64,000 nt of DNA. Origin: an uncultured Flavobacteriales bacterium. Its GTDB lineage: Bacteria > Bacteroidota > Bacteroidia > Flavobacteriales_D > Parvicellaceae. The DNA is taken from assembly GCA_943788755.1 (NCBI GenBank), contig CALSRM010000003.1, forward strand, positions 1,488,001 to 1,552,000, in the 5' to 3' direction. A program made the position numbers and the translations under genes. Below are positions 38,055 to 47,989 of this stretch, piece after piece (the stretch's first letter is position 1; each line of letters starts with the position of its first letter). The notes under the pieces are model-generated. The model saw only the letters and a list, made by a program, of their open reading frames with translations. It searched no databases and was not told the DNA's origin.

Positions 38055-38831
38055 AAGTTAGTCTTATTACCATAGCTTATAATAGTGCAGAAACAATAGA
38101 AGACACTATTAAGTCTATTGTTGCGCAGGATTACTCCAATATAGAATATATTATTATAGATGGAGGTTCCACTGATAATACGCTTTCTATTATAGATAAA
38201 TTCAAAGATTCAATAACAACTATTATTTCAGAACCTGACAAGGGAATTTATGATGCAATGAATAAAGGTGTTCAAAATGCCACTGGCGATATTGTAGGGA
38301 TATTAAATTCAGATGACATTTACGCTGATAATAAGGTTGTTTCGCGCATTGTAGAAGCAATTGGAAATAAAGATTCTATCTATGCGGATTTAGTGTATGT
38401 GAATAGAGACAATACGGATAAGGTAACTCGTTATTGGAAATCTGGTAAATATAGAAAGGGAATCTTTAAAAAGGGGTGGATGCCACCGCACCCGACTTTT
38501 TTTATAAAGAAATCATGTTATGATCAATACGGAACTTATAATTTACAGATTAAAGTCAGCAGCGGATTATGAACTGATGTTACGAATGCTTCATAAACAT
38601 AATATCTCTGTTGCTTATTTACCAGAAGTAATTACTAAAATGAGAGTTGGTGGTCAAAGTAATGTTACGCTATTGAATAGGTTCAAGGCTAATAAAGAGG
38701 ACAGACTAGCATGGTCTATAAATGATTTGAAACCAGGGCCATTAACGCTTATAATGAAGCCCATTCGAAAGATTAGTCAGTTTTTTAAGAAGGGGAAAAA
38801 AGTGCATAGTTTACGAAACTTTTCAGGTTAG
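38051..38831 (+). CDS. Family 2 glycosyltransferase, WcaE/WcaA-like (frame interrupted)
   Basis: N-terminal part: SLITIAYNSAETIEDTI, IIIDGGSTDNT and LNSDDIYAD, a full GT-A core with its DxD. The C-terminal part continues in another frame with SAADYELMLRMLHKHN. One extra base near 38545-38556 explains the break, giving about 260 residues. It is the last gene of the plus-strand glycan locus and its 3' end overlaps the convergent PD40 gene by nine bases. Confidence 0.85.
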
Positions 38832-40307
38832 ACAAGGAGAAACTAGTCTTCTTAATCCCAGAGCTAAATATCTCTTTCTTCCTTTTCTAACAGGAGAAAC
38901 ATAAGGTGTAATGTTTAATCCTAATTTACTAATGTCAATTTGGAAGATATCTGCATCTCCTTTGGATTCGATATCATAATAAGCACCAACATACATTGTT
39001 TTGCCATCTGCAGAAACTGAAACTGTTTTTTCTTCTTTAACTGTATTAATTGGATACCCCATGTTTTTTGGTTTGCTCCAAGAATCACCATTTTTAACTG
39101 AGTAGTAGACATCGTAACTACCTACACTTTCTTCATATCCATTTGAAGTAAAAAATAGTATCTCTCCATTTGGATGAATAAAGACACACTTTTCATCTGA
39201 AAGCGTATTGATAGAAGATCCTAAGTTAATAGGCTCAGACCATTCTCCCCCTTTTTTCTCCACATAATATATGTCAGCTTGACCTTGACCTCCTGGCCTT
39301 TCAGATACGAAATAGATTCTTTTCCCATCAGCGGTCATACTTGCAGAACTTTCAAAATAAGTTGAGTTTATTTTTTTAGCGATTTTAGGAAATTTGTTAA
39401 GGATTTCTTTTGGAGCTCCCCATTTACCTGATTTACCTCTTTTGGAAACGTAGATGTCACCACTACGAGTAGCGCCAGACATTCCATCTGTAATGTTTCT
39501 GTATATAATTAAGTCACCAATTGGCGAAAAACTTAATCCCCCATCATGGTATTCTGTATTTACTTTTCCTGATAAGTTTTGTGCTTCACCCCAAGTCACT
39601 ATCTTCTTTACTCCATTCAGAGATATAAATATCTGAATAATACATATGGTCATAATTTACATCTACCATTCCACCTTTTGTGTCTGGTCTGCGAGAAGTA
39701 AATACCATAGATTTTCCATCTAAAGAAATACAAGGAGCAAATTCTGGAGCAGAAGAATTAATATTTTCTCCAATGTTTTTAATCAGGACATCCACCGGTG
39801 AAGCAATGGCAGCTTTTGCGTAATCACAATGTTTCAATAATAAGTCAACATCATAATCTTCTAGTTTTTTGATGTTTGGAGTAGCTGATTTGAATGCTTG
39901 ATAGCTAATAATTGCACTGTCTAATTCTCCTAATCTAAAGAAGATGTTACCGTGCAAATAATCAACATCCTTGTCCACTGGTTTAATAGAATCAGCTGCT
40001 CCATGTAATTCAATCGCCATATCAATGATGCGTTTTAGCAAGTTCGAAATTTTTTAATGAATATTGACATTCAGCAATTCCATATTGTGCTTTAGGGTTG
40101 TCTTTATCTATAGAAATTACCTCACGATAAATGGTCAGTGCCCCACGATAATTATGTGCGTAATACTTATGCTTTCCTTCAGATAGTTTGTATTGAATCT
40201 TAGCTTTGTCGATAATGTTTTTAGTAGTATCGGTAACCAATTTAATACCTCGCCTGTGCAGAAGCAGTGAAGAATAATGCAAATGCGATTGTCAAAAAAC
40301 TTTTCAT
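38823..40307 (-). CDS. Secreted TPR/PD40 beta-propeller protein (frame interrupted)
   Basis: Read from 40307 the protein starts with a signal peptide (MKSFLTIAFALFFTASAQA), then TPR-like helices (about 40240-39850), then WD40-like PD40 blades with recurring SxDGKxxxFTSxRP and GxxDIYxxE motifs. Three frame changes (about 40250, 40030 and 39625) split it. In Bacteroidota such N-terminal TPR plus PD40 chains usually precede an OmpA domain; here the chain ends without one, in RKGRKRYLALGLRR. It probably sits in the periplasm or outer membrane. Downstream of a strong promoter-like motif. Confidence 0.75.
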
Positions 40308-40345
40308 ATATTTCTATTGAATTGTATATTTTCTTTGCTTAAAAA

Positions 40346-40353
40346 CAAATATA
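40346..40353 (-). promoter_or_regulatory. Candidate Bacteroidetes promoter -7 box for the PD40 gene
   Basis: On the minus strand this reads TATATTTG within TTAACTATATTTGTT, the same 15 bases found before the epimerase at 34.5 kb. The distance to the PD40 start codon is 38 bases. No good -33 TTTG is seen. Confidence 0.45.
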
Positions 40354-40379
40354 GTTAATTTAGATTTAATTATTTCCTT

Positions 40380-40544
40380 TTATTTTTCAATATGCCCCTT
40401 GTTTTCATTGGATTTATCTTCCTTTTTAATTGCAAAAGCATTTTTATTTAAGTCAACTAATTCGTGTACACCTAGAGTTGCAGCAACCATTGTTACAATT
40501 GGGATAACAGCCATAATGATAGAAGAAATTATTATAATAAACAT
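40380..40544 (-). CDS. Small single-span membrane protein, unknown function
   Basis: A 54-residue reading frame directly downstream of the EI24-type gene (26-base gap). It has one hydrophobic segment (residues 1-25, FIIIISSIIMAVIPIVT) followed by a charged tail rich in Lys, Asp and Glu ending HIEK. Codon use resembles neighbours and the frame is free of breaks. I do not recognise it. The topology (short N-terminal span, polar C-terminal tail) suggests a small inner-membrane subunit. Confidence 0.5.
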   Translation of the reverse strand: MFIIIISSIIMAVIPIVTMVAATLGVHELVDLNKNAFAIKKEDKSNENKGHIEK

Positions 40545-40570
40545 AAATGTAGTACTCGAAACATCCTCTT

Positions 40571-41263
40571 TTATTCGATAAAATACTTATTTGTGTAGTG
40601 AAAAAAAAGCGTAAAAACCAATCCTAATGCAACAGCAAAACCTTTATGTTTCTTGACAAATTTCACACTTTCTTTAATCGTTAATCTTCTTCTTTCATTC
40701 ATAAAATCAATAAACCCGAATCCGTAATAATAAAATGCTACAACCATAGCAAATTGACCTGAGATAAATTTAGCAGTCCCTTCAGGTGAAGGTACTATCC
40801 AAAATATAATGTATAGAATTAAGGCTACACCATAAACAATGCCGAATTCGAAAAAAATATTTCGAATAGCAAGGTTAATAGTTCGTTTAATGTCCTTGAT
40901 AAGTTGTTTTAGATTGAATTTGTAGTTATTTCCCGTTATTATTTTTTCAACTTTTTCGGATACAACGGAAAGTACTGGAGAGATTAGTATTATGAGAATG
41001 TATCTCATAAAATTAAAAATAACATATGACATCATAAGGAAGAAACCAGAAACAAAGAAATACCATACTTTTTTTATCATCCCTGCATCATCGCCGGCAG
41101 TATAATCTCTTTTAAGTTCTTGAAAAGTAAATCCAGTGTAATAGATTGCAAAAAAGATGATTATGGGGAACAAGAAATAAATCCAAAGCTTATGCTTTTT
41201 TATAAATCTTACAGCATTAATATAGCTGTTAACACCTAATTTAAAATCTTTAATAAACCCCAT
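40571..41263 (-). CDS. EI24-domain integral membrane protein
   Basis: 230 residues with about five membrane segments (near 28-46, 70-90, 85-105, 140-162, 170-190 and a final one). The pattern of an N-terminal amphipathic stretch (FKLGVNSYINAVRFIKKHKLWIY) and the central ILISPVLSVVSEKVEKI is typical of the EI24/CysZ-like family found in many Bacteroidota. CysZ members carry sulfate, but no transport residues can be assigned here. The next gene is divergent purB. Confidence 0.75.
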   Translation of the reverse strand: MGFIKDFKLGVNSYINAVRFIKKHKLWIYFLFPIIIFFAIYYTGFTFQELKRDYTAGDDAGMIKKVWYFFVSGFFLMMSYVIFNFMRYILIILISPVLSVVSEKVEKIITGNNYKFNLKQLIKDIKRTINLAIRNIFFEFGIVYGVALILYIIFWIVPSPEGTAKFISGQFAMVVAFYYYGFGFIDFMNERRRLTIKESVKFVKKHKGFAVALGLVFTLFFHYTNKYFIE

Positions 41264-41386
41264 CTTTCAAGTTCTTTTGGTTCAACGATGATCGTTTTTC
41301 CATAAATACCAACCCGTAATAAAATTATAGTTGATAAATAGTAGGCTGAAAATACAAAATCTTTATGGCAGGCGTGCAGTATTTCC

Positions 41387-41394
41387 TATTTTTG
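41387..41394 (+). promoter_or_regulatory. Candidate purB promoter -7 box (TATTTTTG)
   Basis: In the 168-base divergent gap, TATTTTTGCAATCC lies 38 bases before the purB ATG. The identical 14 bases form the rpmH -7 region at 60379. The -33 element is weak (TTTATGG). Confidence 0.45.
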
Positions 41395-41431
41395 CAATCC
41401 TGATTTTTACAATAATTTAACAAAACAGTAA

Positions 41432-42793
41432 ATGAGCCTTACTACTTTAACCGCAATTAGTCCTGTTGATGGAAGATACAGAAGAGTAACAGATCGATTA
41501 GGAGATTATTTTTCTGAAGCAGCATTAATTAAATATAGAATATTAGTTGAAGTAGAGTATTTCATTTCACTATGTGAATTACCCTTGCCGCAGTTAGCGA
41601 ATTTTGATAAAAGTTTATTTTCTACTTTAAGAGGTTTGTACGAAAACTTTACGGATGCGGATGCTCTTCGAATTAAAGAGATTGAGAAAGTAACGAATCA
41701 CGATGTTAAAGCAGTAGAGTATTTTATAAAAGAAAAATTGGATGCGATTGGAATAGGTGTAGGGGGTAAAGAGTTTATTCATTTTGGATTGACATCTCAA
41801 GATATTAATAACACTTCTGTTCCGCGTTCAATTAAAGATGCATTAGCGGATGTATATTACCCGATGATCGAAGAAATTGTTGAGCAATTAAGTGGTTTGG
41901 CAGCAGATTGGAAGGATATTCCTATGTTGGCTAAAACACATGGTCAGCCCGCTTCTCCGACAAGACTAGGTAAGGAGATATATGTTTTTGTTGAACGATT
42001 AAATGTTCAATTGGAACAAATGAAAGCTATTCCGTATTCTGCCAAATTTGGTGGAGCAACAGGTAATTTTAACGCACATTTTGTTGCTTACCCTTCTATT
42101 GATTGGGTCAATTTTGCAAATAAATTTCTGCATGAAAAGTTGAAAATATCTAGGTCTCAAACAACTACTCAAATTGAGCATTACGATAATTTAGCAGCAC
42201 TTTTTGATGCCATGAAACGTATTAACACTATTCTAGTTGATTTAGATAGGGATATGTGGACATATATTTCAATGGAATATTTTAAACAAAAAATTAAAGC
42301 CGGAGAAATAGGATCCTCTGCTATGCCACACAAGGTAAATCCAATTGATTTCGAAAATTCTGAAGGAAATTTAGGAATAGCGAATGCTTTTTTCGAACAC
42401 CTATCTGCTAAATTGCCTATTTCAAGATTGCAAAGAGATTTAACAGATAGTACGGTTTTAAGAAATGTTGGTGTTCCAATAGCACATACAATGATTGCTT
42501 TGGCGTCTTTAAAGAAGGGGTTGACTAAATTACTGTTGAATGAAGAAGCAATTGCAAGAGACCTTGAAAAGAATTGGGCGGTAGTAGCAGAGGCAATTCA
42601 AACAGTTCTTAGACGAGAAGCGTATCCAAACCCATACGAGGCGCTTAAGGAATTAACAAGAACAAATGAGGGCATCAATGCGAATTCAATAGCTAGTTTT
42701 ATTGAAGGCTTAAATGTAAATGAAGAAATAAAAGCTGAATTAAGGCTAATAACTCCTGCTAGTTTTACTGGAATTAATTTAGTTAAGGATTAA
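41432..42793 (+). CDS. purB: Adenylosuccinate lyase
   Basis: 453 residues, full length. PurB cleaves SAICAR in purine synthesis and adenylosuccinate to AMP. The fumarase/aspartase signature SSAMPHKVNP is present (serine of the mobile loop), as are TSQDINNT with the catalytic region and KTHGQPASPTRLGKE. It is transcribed away from the EI24 gene and stops two bases before the convergent addB end; no terminator is visible between them. Confidence 0.97.
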   Translation: MSLTTLTAISPVDGRYRRVTDRLGDYFSEAALIKYRILVEVEYFISLCELPLPQLANFDKSLFSTLRGLYENFTDADALRIKEIEKVTNHDVKAVEYFIKEKLDAIGIGVGGKEFIHFGLTSQDINNTSVPRSIKDALADVYYPMIEEIVEQLSGLAADWKDIPMLAKTHGQPASPTRLGKEIYVFVERLNVQLEQMKAIPYSAKFGGATGNFNAHFVAYPSIDWVNFANKFLHEKLKISRSQTTTQIEHYDNLAALFDAMKRINTILVDLDRDMWTYISMEYFKQKIKAGEIGSSAMPHKVNPIDFENSEGNLGIANAFFEHLSAKLPISRLQRDLTDSTVLRNVGVPIAHTMIALASLKKGLTKLLLNEEAIARDLEKNWAVVAEAIQTVLRREAYPNPYEALKELTRTNEGINANSIASFIEGLNVNEEIKAELRLITPASFTGINLVKD

Positions 42794-42795
42794 GG

Positions 42796-45559
42796 TTATT
42801 CACATAACATACAGTATTTAGCTTTCGAATCATGTGCAAATAAAATGCTTACGTTATATATTTCTTGAATCTTAGAAATTAAGATTTCTTCAAAATTGTT
42901 GTAGAGCTCTTCTTCCGAAATTTTTTCTTCCCCTTTCTTTTCTTTGAAAGAAAAAGGTATAAGATTTTGTTTCAAGTTTCTCATTGAAACTATTCCTGAT
43001 ATTGCTCCAGAATTGGGATTTTCTTTATTGTATAAGTATCCATAAAACAATAATTGAGCGGCTTTAGGTTTCTCGAATACTTGTTCTATGGATGAAACGC
43101 TAACTTCTTCTGGCTTGACAAATCCAGATTTATAATCAATAATTCTAGTTTGACCATTTTGAGTGTCTATTCTATCTACGTTTCCTTTTAAAACAATTGT
43201 CTTTCTGCCTTGTGAAGTCTCAATTTCGATAGCTGTAGTAAAGGTTTTTTCTAAACCTAGTATTTCAATTGGACCCTTTTTTTGAATTTGTTTTTTTTCT
43301 TGCGTTAAAAAAAGCTTTATCTCTTTTAAAGCCATTTTATAGTACAAGAGGTTTTTTCCATAGCGATAACTTTTCGAAGGGAATTGCTTTAGGTATAGCT
43401 TTGTCTGTTAAAGCTTCATATTTCTTCAACATTGCGTCAACAGATGATTCTGTAATAGTAGGAGAATGCTCTTTATATAACTCTTCTAAAACTTCGTGTA
43501 TTATGGTCCCTTGCGTACTATTTTCAATAGTTTCTTCTAGCTCTTGTTTTTCGTTGATTCTTAACGCATACTTATAGTAAAAATCAAGTGGACATGATAA
43601 ATAGGTGTTTAATGCTGAGGGAGATAAACCTTTTTCGAAGAGTAAATCAATCTTTTTCAATGTACTGCTATCTTTTTTAATCTCATTAGGAACAGATTTA
43701 TTGTCCCATTTAAAATTATAGTCCTTACGGGCAATTTTATGTGGCAATTCACTTTCTATTTGAATTAAGTAACGGCTAATTTCATTGCTGTCAAGTCCGT
43801 TAGGTAAACCATTGTTATATATAAAGTGAATGTTCTTTACACGATGCAACAGACGGTAAAAATAGTAGGAGAAAATAGCTTCTCGATCTTGTTTTGTTGG
43901 TAATCCTAGGTAGATTTTTAAATCATGTGGAATAAATGAATTGGAACCTTGAACTCCAGGAAGAAATTTTTCATTACATGAAACAAGAATTATATTATCA
44001 AAGTCTATTGCGCGACTTTCTAATAATCCCATTACCTGAAGACCTTCAAGTGGCTCTCCATAAAATGAAAGTTTTTCACTTTTATTAATAAGATTGAATA
44101 AGTTTCGAATTCCTTCAATGTCATCAATGTATGGGTATTCTCTATTAATTGATTCAATTTTTTTGAGATTGGAGATGATTTTATACAATACTTCAATTTC
44201 AAATGTTTTGTTTCCTTCATCAATTAATGTTAAACGCAACTTATCACAAAAGCTAGCTAATTGTAGTATCGTGCTTTCTATATTTATTGCAGAATGATAG
44301 AATAATATGTCTAGTAAACCAGCGTTTGTGCCGAATACTTCTTCTAGATTTTTCTTTGTAATAAAAGAAGAGTTATTCTTTGTAAAATGACTAATTACAT
44401 AACTTGTATCGATTCCTTTACTCTTAAAGTATTTGATAACCAATACATGTTCTAAAAATGTAAAGAGGTCTTTAAAATAAATAGTGTTTTTATTTTGATT
44501 AGATTGAAATCGTTTAGAATTGATTTGAATAGTAAAAATAATATCTAGTAATTCGAGAGATAAAGTATTCGAAAATGAATACCCCATTGTAATATTCATT
44601 TTGTCTATTCCAATAGGAATAGCATTTAAAAACGGTTTTAATAGTTGTTCATCTGAAAGGATTACAGCGCTTTTTGTATCTCCGAACTGAGGTTTACTAC
44701 TCAGTATTTGAGCAGCAATGTTAACCTGATTCAAATTTGTGTTGGCTGGATAGATTGTAACCGTTTTATCTTTAATCGTATTATTAGGGATTTTTTTTAA
44801 ATTCTCTTCATTCCATTTTTTATACTGACGGACAAAATTCCCGGCTTCCTGAATGTTGTCATTCATGTAATATTGATCCACATCCCAAAACACTTCTGCT
44901 TTACCCAGGTTTTTAAGCCATGCAAATATGGTTTCTTCACTTTTTGAAAGTGCATTAAACCCTATGAAAATAATTTTCTTATGTGGATTGTTATTTAAAT
45001 ACTTTTCAGGATTATTTGCTACATCTTTATAGATTCTTCCTTTTGTAGAAAACCCTTTCTTTTCTAATTTTGAATTAAAAAGAAGGTAAAGTTCTCCTAG
45101 TTTTTCCCAGAACTCTAAAAATTTCTCCTGACCAGCACTTAATTCATCCGCATTGAAACTCCATGCTTCAATTTCTTTAATGTCTTTTAGGTTTTTAAAA
45201 ACCAATTCACTTGGTAATAAATACCTGTCTATTTCATTAAAATCACTTAGCACTTGACTTGACCAGCTATGAAAAACATCGAAACTTCCGGGCTCTTCAA
45301 AAAGTTTGCAATAACAGGAAAACAATTCGAAATGAACGGAAATAGGGTCGATGGGTGTTAATTCGTGTAAGTCAATAATATAATCATCAAGACTTTGAAT
45401 TTGTGGAGCCCAAAATGTTTGTTTAATCTGTTTCGCTAATTCTGTTTTGAAATGTCAGCCAGCTCTTCTGGATGGCACAATTACGGCAATGTCCTTTAAT
45501 TCCTGGACAGAATATTGCGTTAATAATTTTTGCGCTACTTCAGATAGAAAAGAGTCCAT
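42796..45559 (-). CDS. AddB-like PD-(D/E)XK nuclease/inactivated helicase (frame interrupted)
   Basis: Inferred product about 920 residues. From the ATG at 45559 it reads MDSFLSEVAQKLL, then the inactive-helicase motif IVPSRRAG, then an in-frame TGA at 45455-45457 (codon 35), where homologues have a hydrophobic residue. The frame then runs to about 43340 and shifts by one to the end. The C-terminal nuclease core is clear: GNVDRIDTQNGQTRIIDYKSG, followed by a CMLC pair that may bind an iron-sulfur cluster. AddB pairs with AddA for double-strand-break end processing. An addA homologue lies at 48-51 kb. Confidence 0.82.
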
Positions 45560-45564
45560 TCAGC

Positions 45565-46142
45565 TTAATTATTTTTTATTTTAAAACCGGATCGTACAAA
45601 TTTGACAAACTCTTTAAATGTTTCTTTTTTTGTAAAAACTTCTTTAATTATTCTATTTTTTGATGTTGGAATTTCAGGTTTTGGTTCAGGAAGTTCACTT
45701 TTTTTTTCTAAAGTAATATCTTTATCCTTTAAAACTTCTCTAAACTATCTGCCTTTTTAAATGTTTTTCCCGCTTTTTTGTTCCAACCTAATTGGTCTTC
45801 TAGTAGTCCCATATTATTCCAAGAAATAGCATCTTCAGGGTCTAATTCTGTACATTTTTTATAATCTAAAATAGCATCTTCTGTCATTCCAAGACTCGCT
45901 TTAATGTATGCTCTGCTGGAATAACGATAGCTGTAATTCGGCTCTAAATCAACAGCTTTGTTCATGTCTATAAGAGAGTCTTCTTTTCTGTCAAGGTGAA
46001 ACAATACCACACCACGAGCAGAATATAAATCCGGATCATTTGGAAGGACATCAATTGCTTTCGAGTAAAGTTGAAACGCTTCTTGATAATCTTCTGCTGC
46101 GTTACTTTCTTTCGCTTGTGTTATTAAATCTTCTATCGTCAT
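45565..46142 (-). CDS. TPR-repeat protein (frame interrupted near its end)
   Basis: From the ATG at 46142 (MTIEDLITQAKES) there are three to four tetratricopeptide repeats with the usual W/A/G/Y/P spacing (AFQLYSKAIDVLPNDPDLYSARG, and the last in ISWNNMGLLEDQLGW). A shift near 45742 is needed to continue into a Lys/Glu/Pro-rich tail ending SGFKIKNN, which keeps open reading to 45565. The stop lies five bases before the addB start, so the two are probably co-transcribed. A protein-interaction role is likely. A longer N-terminal extension in frame to 46289 is less likely. Confidence 0.72.
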
Positions 46143-46160
46143 TTTGTGTAATTTTGAGGT

Positions 46161-46391
46161 ATGGATTTTCCTCAATACCGAAAGTACAAAAATATAGAAA
46201 CCTATTTCAAGATTATCTCCGAAAAGGAGTTTGAAGAGATATCTTCTTTGGGGAGTAATTATGTTAAACATTCGATTGTTGCAAAACAATATCCTGAATT
46301 ATTGCGCATTCAAGATATGTTGAATTGTGAAGAGAATATTTGGGAAATTATTGAAGAAAATGAATATTTTAAAATATGTTTAAATTTTTAA
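46161..46391 (+). CDS. Conserved small Bacteroidota protein of unknown function
   Basis: 76 residues, no signal or membrane segment. It has a polar, aromatic-rich opening (MDFPQYRKYKNIETYFKI) followed by SEKEFEEISSLGS and IQDMLNCEENIWEIIEE; from memory, small flavobacterial proteins with this FEEI ... IQDML pattern are common. It diverges from the TPR gene with only 18 bases between start codons and overlaps the start of the CotH gene by 16, which suggests co-expression with the latter. Confidence 0.55.
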   Translation: MDFPQYRKYKNIETYFKIISEKEFEEISSLGSNYVKHSIVAKQYPELLRIQDMLNCEENIWEIIEENEYFKICLNF

Positions 46392-47551
46392 GACATAAAA
46401 CACGGATAAAGACTTATTTGTTTTTTATCTTATTTGTGGGTATTGTGCTGTGGTACTTTTTTATAAGAGTTCCTAATTACAAATTAGAACAACTTCGGAT
46501 TTATTTTCCGGAGGAATCGTACAATAAACTTTCTGGTTATGCCGATAATGCTTTAGATAAAGGTTATCTTAAAAGAGAAGAAGACGATTATGTTCCTGGA
46601 AATATTGTTTATCGAAACGAAATGATTGAAGGAAAATTTCGGCTGAAAGGGGATTGGTTGGATCACGTCAGAAATAACAAATGGTCATTTCGGATTAAGT
46701 TGAAAGAGGAAATGAAGGATGAGCTAAAAGTCTTTAGTGTCCAAAATCCTAAAACACGTGGGTTTTTAAATGGGTACGTTTATTATCAGATGTTAAAAGA
46801 TGAAGGGGTGCTGACCAATGAATTTAGATATGTGCACCTTTATGTAAATGATAGGAGTTGGGGTGTTTACTGTTTGGAAGAACACTTATCGAGTAGAATG
46901 ATGTCTAACCAGAATAAGCCCGAAGGTGTGATATTAAAGTTTGATGACATGGAATATTTTAATGTTGCGAAGGATTCTGACGCAAATACGGATGGTCTGA
47001 TAAAAAAGGCGGAGATTAAGCTGTATGGTGATTTGAAGAAGAAAAAGAAATATAAATCACAAATACAACGAGCATGCGATATCATTCGTGCTTATCAGTT
47101 TCAAACCGATACTGTGCTCTTGAATTTTGATGCAAAAGTAATGGGTGATTATTATGCATTGTGCGATCTTAATACTGCTTACCACGCAATGGGGTGGATT
47201 AATATTCGCTTTTACTATAATTTTTTAAGCCAAAAAATGGAGCCTATAGGATATGATCCATACCCTATAGTTGACGAGTTAAAGCCAACTTTAGGTTCAA
47301 ACATTGATGCGAAATTGCCTCCGTTTGAAACAAAAAATATTATATATCGACCGCTTAAAAATAAAGCGATTGCAGATGAGTATGCTAAAACACTAAATAG
47401 GGTTTCTAATCCTCAATATGTTCAAAATTTCATGAATAAATATATGCACTATTTGCAGTTTCTTGAAAATGAAATTCAAAGGGAATATTATTTTTATAAA
47501 TATGATTATAATTTCTTGATAAATCGGGCTAAAGAAATAAAAAGTCTTTAG
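46376..47551 (+). CDS. CotH-family membrane-anchored protein, third copy
   Basis: 391 residues: one N-terminal membrane segment (14-31), then the CotH fold (FRLKGDWLDHVRNNKWSF, then YCLEEHLSSRMM, then NIRFYYNFLSQKMEPIGYDPYP). The YDP metal-site motif fits the family better than in the copy at 21.0 kb. It lacks the beta-helix tail of the two glycan-locus copies. Function as an atypical extracytoplasmic kinase is known for CotH of spore formers; here it is inferred only from fold. Confidence 0.78.
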   Translation: MFKFLRHKTRIKTYLFFILFVGIVLWYFFIRVPNYKLEQLRIYFPEESYNKLSGYADNALDKGYLKREEDDYVPGNIVYRNEMIEGKFRLKGDWLDHVRNNKWSFRIKLKEEMKDELKVFSVQNPKTRGFLNGYVYYQMLKDEGVLTNEFRYVHLYVNDRSWGVYCLEEHLSSRMMSNQNKPEGVILKFDDMEYFNVAKDSDANTDGLIKKAEIKLYGDLKKKKKYKSQIQRACDIIRAYQFQTDTVLLNFDAKVMGDYYALCDLNTAYHAMGWINIRFYYNFLSQKMEPIGYDPYPIVDELKPTLGSNIDAKLPPFETKNIIYRPLKNKAIADEYAKTLNRVSNPQYVQNFMNKYMHYLQFLENEIQREYYFYKYDYNFLINRAKEIKSL

Positions 47552-47989
47552 TAAGTGTCTATCTGGGGCAATGGATTTATATGAATATACATTACAAAAC
47601 ATCTTAGGTATGATATGCTAGTAACTTAACAGTCGACATAAGTTCAAATGGGCATCCTTTTCTAGCCCAGTTATATGGAGGAATCATAGAAAGTAAATAT
47701 TTTCCAAAACCCTGTTGATATAGGTGTTAAATGTGATTAAAGGGTTAAGCCGTATTTCTAAACTGTAAATTCTCTCCGAAACATCAACTCTATTTTGAAT
47801 TTTATTTGCTTGTTGCTCCGCATCAGAATGAGGCTTTTCTGTAATATGGTTGTCAACTATTAGGTTTATAAATTATCGTTAAATATTTTTTCTCCACTCA
47901 TACTTCAAATTGCTCAAATTCATGTATTTCCGAGGCTATAGCCACTTTAAATTTATTGTATAATTAAAAAAAAATTCTAACTTACAACC
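47552..47989. other. Non-coding gap with a possible minus-strand coding remnant
   Basis: 438 bases without a complete gene. On the minus strand about 60 codons stay open (roughly 47695-47870), including DNHITEKPHSDAEQQ and RVDVSERIYSLEIR, but no start codon or upstream continuation is present. Composition resembles coding sequence. The last 60 bases contain A/T-rich sequence that may hold the addA promoter. Confidence 0.4.
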
